Assembly (NCBI RefSeq): GCF_021441885.1
Contig: NZ_CP090439.1
Coordinates: forward strand, 930,001 to 994,000
DNA from: Vibrio maritimus
GTDB lineage: Bacteria; Pseudomonadota; Gammaproteobacteria; Enterobacterales; Vibrionaceae
Direction: 5' to 3'
DNA length: 64,000 nt
Position 1 is the first letter of the stretch, and each line of letters opens with the position of its first letter. Under the pieces are notes generated by a model, which saw only the letters and a program-made list of their open reading frames with translations, was not told where the DNA came from and ran no database searches. Shown one piece after another: positions 1-8,835 of the stretch. Made by a program: the position numbers and the translations under genes.

Positions 1-1
1 T

Positions 2-3000
2 TCAGGAATGGTTACTGAGGTCGTTGGTACATACGGAACATTGAAGCTGATTGCTGGGGATACCGCTGATACGGTTAAATGGGAATATGTCATTGACCAA
101 AGCAAAGCGGATTCACTTAACGATGGTCCAGTAAACGAGAGTTTTGATCTCTACATTGAGAGCCTAGTCGGCGGTGTATCTCAAGGGGATGCGATAACCC
201 AAACTATCGATGTAACTGTCCAAGGTAGAAACGATGCTGCGATCGTAAGCTCGGATTCCCAAACTCGTGATGAGACCGATGCAGCGCTAGAAATTACTGG
301 CAACCTTGACGCCACAGACGTGGATAATCCCGATGATACCTTTACGATTCAAAGCGATGTTCAAGGCACTTATGGTACGTTCAGTATCGAATCCGATGGT
401 AAGTGGACTTTCACCGCTAGTGAGTCTTATGACTACCTCAATGCAGGTCAAAGTGTCTCTGAGACGTTCCAAGTGACGACCATTGACGGCACTCCAACGT
501 CCGTAACGGTAAAAATTGAGGGCACCAACGACGCTGCGCACGTGAGCGTTGGCTCCGTGATCACCGATGAAACCGATGCTGCGCTGACGATAACGGATAG
601 CTTAACGTCGACTGATATTGATAACCCAAATAATGCGTTTACCCCTTCAAGCGAGACGGGCACATACGGAAGTTTCTCGATAGCTGCCGATGGTGTTTGG
701 AGCTTTATCGCCAACCAGTCGTTCGATTATCTAAATGTTGGAGAAAACGTCAGTGAAACCTTCGACGTTACCTCCGCAGATGGCACACCATCAACGGTTA
801 CGGTACAAATTAACGGCACGAATGACGCTGCAACCATCAGTGCTGCAGCTGTAGAGCTGACGGAAAGTAATAGCGTACTCACCACTGGTGGCACCTTAAC
901 CGCAAGCGATCCTGACAATCTAGACAATGTGTTTATTGCTCAGGCAAGCACAACGGGCACACTAGGTACCTTTACATTGAGTGCGTCAGGGGCTTGGACA
1001 TTTGAAGCGAATAGCGCTTATGACAATCTGGCAGATGGTGAGCGTGTTGAGGAGTCATTCGATGTCTTTTCTATCGATGGTACTAAGTCGCAAGTGACGA
1101 TAGGCATCACTGGTACCAATGATGCAGCAACGGTGGATTCTGCGGATGTAAGTCTGCAAGAGACGAACGCCGCGTTAACTACGGGAGGGACGCTCAAGTC
1201 TGTTGATGTCGATAATGATGATGACACCTTCATTGCTCAAACTGGTATTAATGGCAATCATGGGCAGTTCTCCATTGATGAGGATGGGGTATGGACTTAT
1301 GTTGCGAATGAAGCGTTCAACAACCTAAACAGCGGTGATTCCGTCTCTGATACTTTCATTGTTAAGTCTATTGATGGCACAGAATCTAGTGTGAAAGTAA
1401 CCATTAATGGTACCAATGATGCAGCAACCATTAGTGCTGTCGATCAAGTTCTCGATGAGACAGATTTAGCGCTGTCCACGGGCGGAACACTGACGTCTTC
1501 AGATCCTGACAATCTCGATAACAAGTTCATTGCACAATCAAGCGTGGCAGGTGACCACGGGGTGTTTACGATCGATGAAGATGGTGCTTGGAGCTATGTC
1601 GCAGATAGTGCCTACGATAATTTGAATGATGGCGACTCGCTGGTCGACTCGTTTGATGTACAGTCTATCGACGGCACTGTTTCGACAGTCAAAGTCACCA
1701 TTGAAGGCACCAACGATGCCGCGACTGTGAGTTCAGCGGCTGTCAGGTTGAGTGAAACCGATGCGGTACTATCGACAAGCGGTACGCTGACCGCATCGGA
1801 TGTCGATAACCTTGATGGTCAGTTTATCGCTCAAACGGATACAGATGGTACCTATGGCACCTTCTCTATTACCGTCGAGGGTAACTGGAGCTTTGTCGCG
1901 AACGATGCGCTTAACTCTCTCGCAGATGGTGAAGAAGTTGTCGAGACCTTTAATGTGCAGTCTATTGATGGCACCACTTCAACCGTCACTATCACGATAA
2001 AGGGTACTAATGATGCACCGACTATCACGGGCGACGTAGCGGAAGGTGTGCAAGAGGGCGTAACCGATTCCGTCACTGGAACCGTGACGGTTGCCGATGC
2101 AGACAATACGGCGACGCGCTCCGTTCGTGGTGGAAGCTTGGTAGGTGATGTGTACTCAGTGACAGGAACCTACGGCACGTTTACCTTCAATATCGCGTCG
2201 GGTGTTTGGGCTTATGTACTCTTGGCGGGCAGTAGCAATGCGTTAGCTGCTGGTGAAACCGATACCGACACATTTACGATCCTTGCTGATGATGGATTTG
2301 GTGAAGTGGAACAACCTATCACTATCACAGTGACAGGTAATCAGGGACTTCGTGGTGACAGCGTGCTAGATGACATTCTAGTTGCGACGTCAGACGACGA
2401 ATGGATGTTTGGTAATACCATTCCTGCTGGCGGCGGTATTACTAGCGACAATGATTCGCAAGATACGTTCCGCTGGGAGACGGCGAATCTGGCAGGCACC
2501 GATACCATTAAAGACTTTGATGTTCGTGACTTTACTAGCAGTGACCCAAACATCAAGCACGATGTTGTCGACTTAACAGCAGTGGCGTTTAAAGATGATC
2601 AGTTATTGACCGATCAACTTAGTGTGTCTGAGCATGATGGTAATACTGTGTTTGAGATTTCCGACAATGGTGTTGTCGTTCAATCTATTGTCCTCGAAGG
2701 TATTGCACTTCATACCTTACTTGGCGTAACGCCAAGTGAGATCAGTGATTTCACCCCGACAGAGCTGTTGGTTGCGCTATACCAGTCTGAGCAATTGACG
2801 CTTCCAGATCAGATCAAAGTGGGTACTGATTCTGCGACCACGGAAACGATCGTGGGTACTGACAACAGCGATATCTTGTTTGGTGGCGGTGGTAACGACA
2901 TCCTAACCGGAGGCGATGGTCACGATTTATTCTTGTTTACCGAAGATGCGGCAGGGACAACTGCCGATCCGGCAGAGCAAACGGTCACCGACTTTAGCGT

Positions 3001-3292
3001 TGGCAGCGATATCTTAGATATTTCTGATCTGTTGCCAGCACATGAAAATATCGGAGACTTGCTGGGTAATATAACAGTTTCGGTGACGGATGACCCTGCC
3101 GATGCAACGGACACTGCCACAACGGTGATCAGTGTCACCAACAATGGCGAGCAAACGGACATCACTCTAGAGGGTATTGGCTGGAATGAACTTGGAATCT
3201 CGGACGCTAGTGTAATAAACGACCCTGGCAACCATCAGACTGAGTTACTCAACCAGCTCGATACGATGAACGTAATCAAGATTGATCCATAG
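2..3292 (+). CDS. VCBS-repeat giant adhesin, C-terminal part (5' truncated by window)
   Basis: The frame is open to the left window edge, so the gene starts upstream and only about 1096 C-terminal residues are visible. They hold seven or so VCBS/cadherin-like beta repeats of 99 residues, each closing with a G-T-N-D-A motif, then a non-repeated region and one RTX-type calcium-binding nonapeptide block (GGGGNDILTGGDGHDLF) about 130 residues before the stop. This layout is typical of type I secreted surface adhesins (LapA/BpfA/RTX class), whose extreme C-terminus carries the ABC-exporter signal. Likely role: cell-surface attachment or biofilm. The exporter genes (TolC, HlyB/D type) are not in the visible part. 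Ligand cannot be told from the sequence. Confidence 0.9.
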   Translation, partial: SGMVTEVVGTYGTLKLIAGDTADTVKWEYVIDQSKADSLNDGPVNESFDLYIESLVGGVSQGDAITQTIDVTVQGRNDAAIVSSDSQTRDETDAALEITGNLDATDVDNPDDTFTIQSDVQGTYGTFSIESDGKWTFTASESYDYLNAGQSVSETFQVTTIDGTPTSVTVKIEGTNDAAHVSVGSVITDETDAALTITDSLTSTDIDNPNNAFTPSSETGTYGSFSIAADGVWSFIANQSFDYLNVGENVSETFDVTSADGTPSTVTVQINGTNDAATISAAAVELTESNSVLTTGGTLTASDPDNLDNVFIAQASTTGTLGTFTLSASGAWTFEANSAYDNLADGERVEESFDVFSIDGTKSQVTIGITGTNDAATVDSADVSLQETNAALTTGGTLKSVDVDNDDDTFIAQTGINGNHGQFSIDEDGVWTYVANEAFNNLNSGDSVSDTFIVKSIDGTESSVKVTINGTNDAATISAVDQVLDETDLALSTGGTLTSSDPDNLDNKFIAQSSVAGDHGVFTIDEDGAWSYVADSAYDNLNDGDSLVDSFDVQSIDGTVSTVKVTIEGTNDAATVSSAAVRLSETDAVLSTSGTLTASDVDNLDGQFIAQTDTDGTYGTFSITVEGNWSFVANDALNSLADGEEVVETFNVQSIDGTTSTVTITIKGTNDAPTITGDVAEGVQEGVTDSVTGTVTVADADNTATRSVRGGSLVGDVYSVTGTYGTFTFNIASGVWAYVLLAGSSNALAAGETDTDTFTILADDGFGEVEQPITITVTGNQGLRGDSVLDDILVATSDDEWMFGNTIPAGGGITSDNDSQDTFRWETANLAGTDTIKDFDVRDFTSSDPNIKHDVVDLTAVAFKDDQLLTDQLSVSEHDGNTVFEISDNGVVVQSIVLEGIALHTLLGVTPSEISDFTPTELLVALYQSEQLTLPDQIKVGTDSATTETIVGTDNSDILFGGGGNDILTGGDGHDLFLFTEDAAGTTADPAEQTVTDFSVGSDILDISDLLPAHENIGDLLGNITVSVTDDPADATDTATTVISVTNNGEQTDITLEGIGWNELGISDASVINDPGNHQTELLNQLDTMNVIKIDP
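224..2020 (+). repeat. 297-bp tandem repeats coding VCBS domains
   Basis: The G-[TR]-N-D-A codon block recurs at 224, 521, 815, 1112, 1409, 1706 and 2003. Spacing is 297 bp except for one 294-bp unit, so each unit codes 99 (once 98) residues. Copies differ at many third positions, so this is an old array rather than a recent expansion. Confidence 0.9.
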
Positions 3293-3319
3293 CCGCTGAG
3301 TTGAAACGTCTAAATAGAA

Positions 3320-3348
3320 AAAGGGCTGTGTCGATGACACAGCCCTTT
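3320..3348. terminator. Bidirectional terminator between adhesin and sstT
   Basis: A 13-bp perfect stem (AAAGGGCTGTGTC / GACACAGCCCTTT) with a 3-nt loop lies between two convergent genes. It has A-rich and T-rich flanks and so can act in both directions. Confidence 0.85.
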
Positions 3349-3371
3349 GGTTATATGGATGTTAGTGTTTA

Positions 3372-4589
3372 TTAACGAAGCTTGTTCTGCTCAGCCTTAC
3401 AAACTGCAGCGGTAAACACCACATCTGTTGAGCTATTAAGCGCTGTCTCAGCTGAATCTTGAATCACGCCGATAATAAAGCCAACCGCAACAACCTGCAT
3501 CGCCACATCGTTTGAGATACCAAATAGGCCACAAGCAAGCGGGATAAGCAGTAGCGAACCACCAGCAACACCTGACGCACCACAAGCAGATACTGCAGCA
3601 ACGATGCTTAGCAGCAGTGCAGTAAAGATGTCGATTTCGATGCCCATAGTATGCACAGCGGCCAATGTCAGCACCGTAATAGTGATTGCGGCACCCGCCA
3701 TGTTGATGGTTGCGCCGAGCGGAATAGAGACTGAGTAAGTATCTTCATCTAGATCCAGCTTTTCGCAAAGCGTCATATTTACCGGAATGTTGGCTGCACT
3801 TGAGCGAGTGAAGAATGCCGTCACACCACTTTCACGCAGGCATTGGAATACAAGTGGGTATGGGTTTTCTTTGGTCTTAACGTAAACAATGATTGGGTTT
3901 ACAACCAGCGCAATGATGGCCATAGCAAGCAGCAGAACGAACAGCAGTTGTGCGTAGCCCGCAAGCGCAGAAAAACCAGTTGTTGCGAAGGTGTTCGCCA
4001 CTAGGCCAAAGATACCAAATGGCGCTAGACGAATGATGAAACGCACGATTTGTGACACGCCGTGGCTTAGGTCTTCAAATACCGCTTTGGTTGTGTCTGA
4101 AGCATGATGTAAAGCTAAACCAAGACCAATTGCCCACGCCAAAATACCGATATAGTTAGCGTTCATCAGCGCGCTAACTGGGTTGTCGACAAGTTTGAAC
4201 AGCAGTGTGTGTAGAACTTCAGCAATACCTTGCGGCGGCGTTGCTCCTTCCGCACCGGCAACCAATGTTAGCTCGGTTGGGAATAGGAAACTAAGTAAAA
4301 CCGCAGTCAGTGCTGCTGAGAATGTACCGATTAGGTAAAGCACCACGATTGGGCGCATATGGGTCGTTTGGTTTTTCTTCTGATTCGCAATAGAAGCTGC
4401 AACAAGAATGAAGACTAAAATTGGGGCAACAGCTTTAAGTGCTCCAACAAACAAGCTACCAAGCATTCCAAAGCTTTGAGCCGTTGAGGGAGAAGCGACA
4501 GCGAGGATAACACCAAAAACGATACCCGCGAGGATCTGGAGAACCAGATTACCATTCGCATAACGGGCCAGCATGCTAGAACTTTGCAT
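3372..4589 (-). CDS. sstT: Serine/threonine:Na+ symporter SstT
   Basis: 405 residues with eight or more hydrophobic segments, matching the usual length of SstT in the dicarboxylate/amino acid:cation symporter (DAACS) family. Family-type features are visible: the N-terminal LVLQILAGIVFGVILA helix, the serine-rich re-entrant part (FFTRSSAANIPVN) and the C-terminal IGVIQDSAETALNSSTD stretch. It imports serine and threonine with sodium across the inner membrane. It stands alone, converging with the adhesin gene and sharing a terminator with it. The upstream 220 bases hold its promoter but I see no riboswitch. Confidence 0.93.
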   Translation of the reverse strand: MQSSSMLARYANGNLVLQILAGIVFGVILAVASPSTAQSFGMLGSLFVGALKAVAPILVFILVAASIANQKKNQTTHMRPIVVLYLIGTFSAALTAVLLSFLFPTELTLVAGAEGATPPQGIAEVLHTLLFKLVDNPVSALMNANYIGILAWAIGLGLALHHASDTTKAVFEDLSHGVSQIVRFIIRLAPFGIFGLVANTFATTGFSALAGYAQLLFVLLLAMAIIALVVNPIIVYVKTKENPYPLVFQCLRESGVTAFFTRSSAANIPVNMTLCEKLDLDEDTYSVSIPLGATINMAGAAITITVLTLAAVHTMGIEIDIFTALLLSIVAAVSACGASGVAGGSLLLIPLACGLFGISNDVAMQVVAVGFIIGVIQDSAETALNSSTDVVFTAAVCKAEQNKLR

Positions 4590-4809
4590 TTTTATATCCC
4601 TGTATTGATTCCGAACTTACCCTAGGAGTAATGGTTTATTTAAGATCCCAATCAGGCAGAACGGTTATTATGTAAGAAAGTGTGTTTGCGTTCGGTATCT
4701 TATCAAGACAGAGTGATGTGTCTACAAATAATTCAATTGTTGAATGATTTATTTGGTTTTGTAGTAAAAATGGGTGGTATATGTTGCATGTTGTGATTGT
4801 TGTGACACG

Positions 4810-4837
4810 AAAAAAGGCAGCGAAAGCTGCCTTTTTT
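4810..4837. terminator. Terminator of the phaP-phaC-phaJ unit
   Basis: 12-bp stem AAAAAAGGCAGC / GCTGCCTTTTTT closed by a GAAA tetraloop, 30 bases past the phaJ stop on the minus strand. It has a T-run in either direction. Confidence 0.85.
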
Positions 4838-4866
4838 GATGAAAAGTACGGCCTAAAAACGAATGG

Positions 4867-5265
4867 TTAGCCTTGAAGCATAACCGTCGCTTCGCCCTTG
4901 ATAGCTACTTTTCCTTGCTCATTAAGTACTTGAGTCAACAGCTTAGCGATAGGCTTGTCTTCTCTGACTTCTGTTACCTCCACACGAGCCGTTACCGTCT
5001 CACCAACACGGATCGGACAAGTAAATTGCAATGTTTGCCCAAGGTAGATGGCACCAGGTCCAGGGATTTTGGACGCCAAGAGACCGGACACAAGGCTTGC
5101 GCCTAGCATGCCATGCACAATAGGTACCTCAAAGGGTGTCATCGCTGCAAAATTTTCATCTAAGTGCACAGGGTTATAGTCTTCTGCTAACGAGGCAAAC
5201 TGCTCTACCGCTGCTTTGTCGAGTGTCTTACTTAGGCTTGCATATTGTCCTACTTCAAGCGACAT
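4867..5265 (-). CDS. phaJ: MaoC-like (R)-specific enoyl-CoA hydratase, PhaJ type
   Basis: 132 residues, the size of single-hotdog PhaJ enzymes. The hydratase-2 motif is present with its catalytic Asp and His (AEDYNPVHLDENFA, near residues 28-41), followed by the VHGML helix. The enzyme hydrates trans-2-enoyl-CoA to (R)-3-hydroxyacyl-CoA, the PHA synthase substrate, drawing from fatty acid beta-oxidation. The ATG lies 11 bases inside phaC and its ribosome site (GAGGAG) is in the phaC 3' end, so translation is probably coupled. A general MaoC dehydratase role cannot be excluded, but context favours PhaJ. Confidence 0.88.
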   Translation of the reverse strand: MSLEVGQYASLSKTLDKAAVEQFASLAEDYNPVHLDENFAAMTPFEVPIVHGMLGASLVSGLLASKIPGPGAIYLGQTLQFTCPIRVGETVTARVEVTEVREDKPIAKLLTQVLNEQGKVAIKGEATVMLQG

Positions 5266-7015
5266 GGCTGTTCTCCTCTTGTTTCGCTAGTACGTCTTCA
5301 ATTCGTTGTTTTACATAGTTTCCTGGGGCATCGAGTTCACCTTCTAGTACGCGAGCTTCAATTTTTTGCGAGAAGTTGCGCGCATCTAGCCACTCTTGCC
5401 AGTGTCCCCACCAAGAGCCAGTGTGCTTGTCCGCTGTGTTGAGCCAAGTATCTGCATCTGTATCGACATTGTCGTTGGTCCAATAACCATATTTTGTCGA
5501 ATCTGCATGATTCATAGGACCAGCAATGTGACCACTTTCGGCTAACACAAAGGTATTTTGACCGTTAAGCAGGTCTGTGCCTTTGAAGGTACCTTTCCAG
5601 AGCGCGATATGATCTTCGATAGCCGATAGGAAAAAAGTCGGCGACTTGACTTTAGAGAGGTCGATACCGACACCATCGATCTCGATACCGTTTGGTTGGC
5701 TAAGTTTGTTCTCGAGATAGAACTGGCGAAGCATCTGATTGTGGCAGCTAGCTGGTACGTTAGTGTTGTCGCTGTTCCAATGCAGCAAGTCAAACGCGAC
5801 AGGTTTTTCACCTTTTAGATAATTGGTGATGTAGTAGTTCCAGTACAGGCTGTTCTCGCGAAGCAAGCTAAATGAAACCGCCATCTGACGCCCGTCCATA
5901 TAACCTTGGTGATTGTTTTGAGCTTCAATCGCCGAAATCATTGGATCATTGATAAAGATGCCGAGTTCACCTGGTTGTTGGAAATCGAGAATCGTTGTCA
6001 AAAGAGTTGCCGATTTAATGCGTTGTTTGCGGCGTTTACCAGCAAGGTATGCCATCGCAGCCGTTAGTAAGGTGCCACCAATGCAGTACCCTAGACCGTT
6101 GACCTCACGCTCTCCAGTTTGCGCCTCTATGGCATCAAGCGCAGGAATAATGCCGTCGGTCACATAGTCACCGAAATCGGTATCTCGATAAGACTCATCT
6201 GGGTTAATCCAAGAGATCATAAATACTGAGTGCCCTTGATCGACGAGCCACTTTACGAACGACTTACGCTGATTCAAGTCCATGATGTAGTACTTGTTTA
6301 CGAATGGCGGTACTAGCATCATCGGTCGCTTGTACACTTCTTCTGTTGTCGCCTGATACTGGATTAGCTCAAACAGGTGGTTCTTAAATACGACTTTGCC
6401 TTCTGTGGCAGCAATGTTCTCACCAACGACAAACGCTTCGCTGTCGGTCATGCGGATATTGAGCATGTCGACACTCTTGCTCATGTCCTTTTGTAGTTGG
6501 TCGAGACCCTTTACTAGATTCTCACCGTTGGACTCGAGCGTCAGTTTCATGACTTCTGGATTGGTCGTAATAAAGTTGCTCGGAGACATGGCGTTTAGAA
6601 ATTGGCGAGCAAAGAACTCAAGGCGCTCTTTCGCCTCAGGCTCGATATCTTGTGTGTTGCTGATGGTATCTAACACAGACTTACACACTAATTTATAGCT
6701 CTCTTTGATGTAGCTATAGAAAGGATTTTCCGACCAACTTTCATCCCTAAAGCGTGGGTCCGTTTCTTTTTGAGTTTGCTCACTGGTCGATAAGATGCAG
6801 TCATTAAATAGGTTGATCTGCTGATTCCACCAAGTCATTTGCTGCTCTAAAATACTGGTTGGGTTACTCGCGACCGATTGAGCAAGCTGACTCCAGTCTT
6901 CCACTTGAGATTTGAAGATGGTGGATTGAGTAGGCTTTTGAAACGCGCCAAACCATCCTTGGGTGGCTTGAAAGTAACTATCGATGACATCTTGGAATGG
7001 GGGCTTTTTTTCCAT
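5255..7015 (-). CDS. phaC: Class I poly(R)-hydroxyalkanoate synthase PhaC
   Basis: About 586 residues from the chosen start (MEKKPPF), with the PhaC N-terminal domain followed by an alpha/beta hydrolase fold. The modified lipase box GYCIGG places the nucleophile at Cys311; the partner residues appear as Asp468 (SAIEDHIALWKG) and His496 (ESGHIAGPMNH). It polymerises (R)-3-hydroxyacyl-CoA into storage granules. A longer frame begins at 7081, but the start at 7015 has a clear AAAGGATGAG ribosome site. It lies between phaP and phaJ. The usual phaA and phaB genes are absent here, which points to substrate supply through PhaJ. Confidence 0.93.
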   Translation of the reverse strand: MEKKPPFQDVIDSYFQATQGWFGAFQKPTQSTIFKSQVEDWSQLAQSVASNPTSILEQQMTWWNQQINLFNDCILSTSEQTQKETDPRFRDESWSENPFYSYIKESYKLVCKSVLDTISNTQDIEPEAKERLEFFARQFLNAMSPSNFITTNPEVMKLTLESNGENLVKGLDQLQKDMSKSVDMLNIRMTDSEAFVVGENIAATEGKVVFKNHLFELIQYQATTEEVYKRPMMLVPPFVNKYYIMDLNQRKSFVKWLVDQGHSVFMISWINPDESYRDTDFGDYVTDGIIPALDAIEAQTGEREVNGLGYCIGGTLLTAAMAYLAGKRRKQRIKSATLLTTILDFQQPGELGIFINDPMISAIEAQNNHQGYMDGRQMAVSFSLLRENSLYWNYYITNYLKGEKPVAFDLLHWNSDNTNVPASCHNQMLRQFYLENKLSQPNGIEIDGVGIDLSKVKSPTFFLSAIEDHIALWKGTFKGTDLLNGQNTFVLAESGHIAGPMNHADSTKYGYWTNDNVDTDADTWLNTADKHTGSWWGHWQEWLDARNFSQKIEARVLEGELDAPGNYVKQRIEDVLAKQEENSHVA

Positions 7016-7124
7016 CTTCTCATCCTTTATTGCTAAAAAAATAGGGCGACTCATGTTCATCAAACCAAGCGTTAAACTCATGGTCAGTGAAGTGGTACGC
7101 CCATATCAAAAGGGGGAGCCAAGG

Positions 7125-7469
7125 TTACTTGTTTGGCGTGATAGAGCTTGCAGAGATCTCGTCTACTGCAGCTTTAAACTCATTACCAATTTGGCTTAGC
7201 TTTTGACCGTCTTCTAGTAGACGCTGGCTTACTTTAGTAATGATCTCTAGTTGCTTGCTGCCGTGGTTCATAAGATCTTGTGGCTGCTTGATTGCGACTA
7301 GGCTTTGTAGGTTCTCGTTAGTCAATTCGCTGTATGCAGTTAGAGTTTCGATCTGCATTTTTGAAAGTGTTTCTACATTCTTTGCAACCAATTGGCTGAA
7401 GTTAGCAAATGGGTTAAGAACAGATTGAAGTTGAGCATTCACTGCTTCTAGAGCGGCTTGATTTTGCAT
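7125..7469 (-). CDS. phaP: Phasin, PHA granule-associated protein
   Basis: 114 residues from MQNQAALEAV, chosen because a strong AAGGAAGG ribosome site precedes it; an in-frame ATG at 7505 has no such site. The protein is all-helical with many Gln, Leu and Ala residues and matches the phasin 2 pattern (FANFSQLVAKNVETLSKMQ). Phasins coat PHA granules and control their number and size. It is the first gene of the phaP-phaC-phaJ unit, 109 bases before phaC, and a PsrA-like palindrome lies about 87 bases upstream of its start. Confidence 0.87.
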   Translation of the reverse strand: MQNQAALEAVNAQLQSVLNPFANFSQLVAKNVETLSKMQIETLTAYSELTNENLQSLVAIKQPQDLMNHGSKQLEIITKVSQRLLEDGQKLSQIGNEFKAAVDEISASSITPNK

Positions 7470-7555
7470 GGTTACCTTCCTTTTAAACGTCTTTTTGATG
7501 AACAACGCGTCTCTATTATCGAGTTACCTGTCCAGTTGTTGATTTAAGTCATGGA

Positions 7556-7575
7556 ATTCAAACAAGCGTTTGAAT
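7556..7575. promoter_or_regulatory. PsrA-like operator upstream of phaP
   Basis: ATTCAAACAAGCGTTTGAAT: perfect 8-bp arms around a 4-base centre. It fits the pseudomonad PsrA consensus CAAAC-N4-GTTTG exactly. It matches 16 of 20 bases of the site in front of psrA, so the same repressor probably governs both. Confidence 0.75.
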
Positions 7576-8132
7576 ATGGATATGATGAAGAATGCATGTC
7601 ACTTTGTCACTAGCCCACAGCGGCATTATTTATAGGTGAATCACTCTAAATATAAGTCTTAGCGTTTAATTGACGTTTGTGTCTTATTGCATAAGTGCCC
7701 AATTTTATTGGTGTTAACGAATTGTTGTTATTTAAGCTGTGTTTGAATCGCGATTAAAATGGTCGGTGAACAATTACTTAAAATGATGGCCAGATCACAA
7801 AAATCCTCGATATAACCTGGGTGGCAAACTAATACAAATATTCGATTATTAATTAATAGCGCGCACTAGCTATTTAATATTTTAATTGGTGGTGTTTATT
7901 CGCTATAGATTGATGGTGTGAATATTATCTCGACCAAACATTATCAAACATAACTCCTTAAAGTTAAGGTTCTGATTTTGTTGCTGTTTTTATATTTTTA
8001 ACTGGATTTTAAATTACAATTAAAATATTTTTCTATTGGTTTCATAAACTTAGGTGCATATGAGGCTTGTAATGGATGTTAATGCAAAAAAGTTGATGTT
8101 AATCACTTGTTGAATTAAATTTTGCTGGATAT

Positions 8133-8152
8133 ATTAAAACGAGCGTTTGATA
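8133..8152. promoter_or_regulatory. PsrA-like operator upstream of psrA-fadE
   Basis: ATTAAAACGAGCGTTTGATA, centred about 25 bases before the psrA start, shares the AAAC-N4-GTTTGA core with the phaP site. The position suits autorepression of psrA-fadE. Confidence 0.72.
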
Positions 8153-8167
8153 CGGGCGTTTTAAATT

Positions 8168-8830
8168 ATGAAAGTTAAAGTTGGAACGAAAGAAAAGATA
8201 TTTAATATTGCTCAGTCTTTATTTATAGAGCGTGGCTATAACAATACTTCTCTAAGAGATATTACTCAAAAAGCAGAAGTAAACTTAGCCGCTGTGAACT
8301 ATCACTTTGGAGACAAGAACTCACTGGTACAAGCAATACTGGATCACTATTTGGTTCACCTAATGCCAGAGGTTCATGAGCAACTTGTAAAGCTAAATAT
8401 TAAAGCGAGCTTCAGCGTTGAAGAGGTACTTACCACCGTTAAGGCACCATTGCTTAGCCTGAACACCTTGCATCCAAATGGCATGCATAGCTTTTTGCTG
8501 CTCATCGCCAGTGGATACAGCGATGTGCAAGGACATCTGCGCTGGTTCATCGTCAATCACTACGGCAAAACCCTAGCGCTTTTTAAGCAATCGATGGTGA
8601 AAGCCAATCCCAATATTGATGAGGAGTCGCTGTTTTGGCGATTGCATTTTGCCTTGGGAGCGTTTGTTTTCGCCACCGTGTCCTCTCAGGCATTAAACGA
8701 GATCGCATCAAGCCAATTCGAACAAGACAGTGATTTATTAAATATTATCGAGCAAGCCATACCCTACATTTCGGCTGGCTTAGAAACCGACAACACGCAA
8801 GTTAATTGCGAAACTCAACAAAAGGACTAG
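8168..8830 (+). CDS. psrA: TetR-family fatty-acid-responsive regulator, PsrA type
   Basis: 220 residues. The N-terminal TetR helix-turn-helix (about residues 10-55) ends in LAAVNYHFGDKNSLVQA, nearly the wording of Pseudomonas PsrA. Further shared blocks are GHLRWF and LFWRLHFALGAFVF in the ligand domain. PsrA proteins release DNA on binding long-chain acyl ligands and control beta-oxidation genes. The gene is five bases ahead of fadE and has its own operator-like palindrome just upstream, so autoregulation is expected. The ligand and the regulon here are inferred from the family and from the operator match, not shown. Confidence 0.85.
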   Translation: MKVKVGTKEKIFNIAQSLFIERGYNNTSLRDITQKAEVNLAAVNYHFGDKNSLVQAILDHYLVHLMPEVHEQLVKLNIKASFSVEEVLTTVKAPLLSLNTLHPNGMHSFLLLIASGYSDVQGHLRWFIVNHYGKTLALFKQSMVKANPNIDEESLFWRLHFALGAFVFATVSSQALNEIASSQFEQDSDLLNIIEQAIPYISAGLETDNTQVNCETQQKD

Positions 8831-8835
8831 TGGAT

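Larger units (their letters stand above)
7470..8167. other. AT-rich divergent control region between phaP and psrA
   Basis: About 700 bases with no credible gene. The two supported elements are the PsrA-like operators at 7556-7575 and 8133-8152. The rest is AT-rich with several TATAAT-like stretches that I cannot rank as promoters by eye. Confidence 0.7.

Noticed and set aside
448..2106. Long minus-strand frames inside the adhesin repeats
   Set aside because: They recur with the repeat period and lack ribosome sites and family resemblance; they are shadows of the repeated plus-strand code.
7021..7081. Upstream start for phaC at 7081
   Set aside because: The 22 extra residues do not resemble PhaC, and the start at 7015 has a clear ribosome site.
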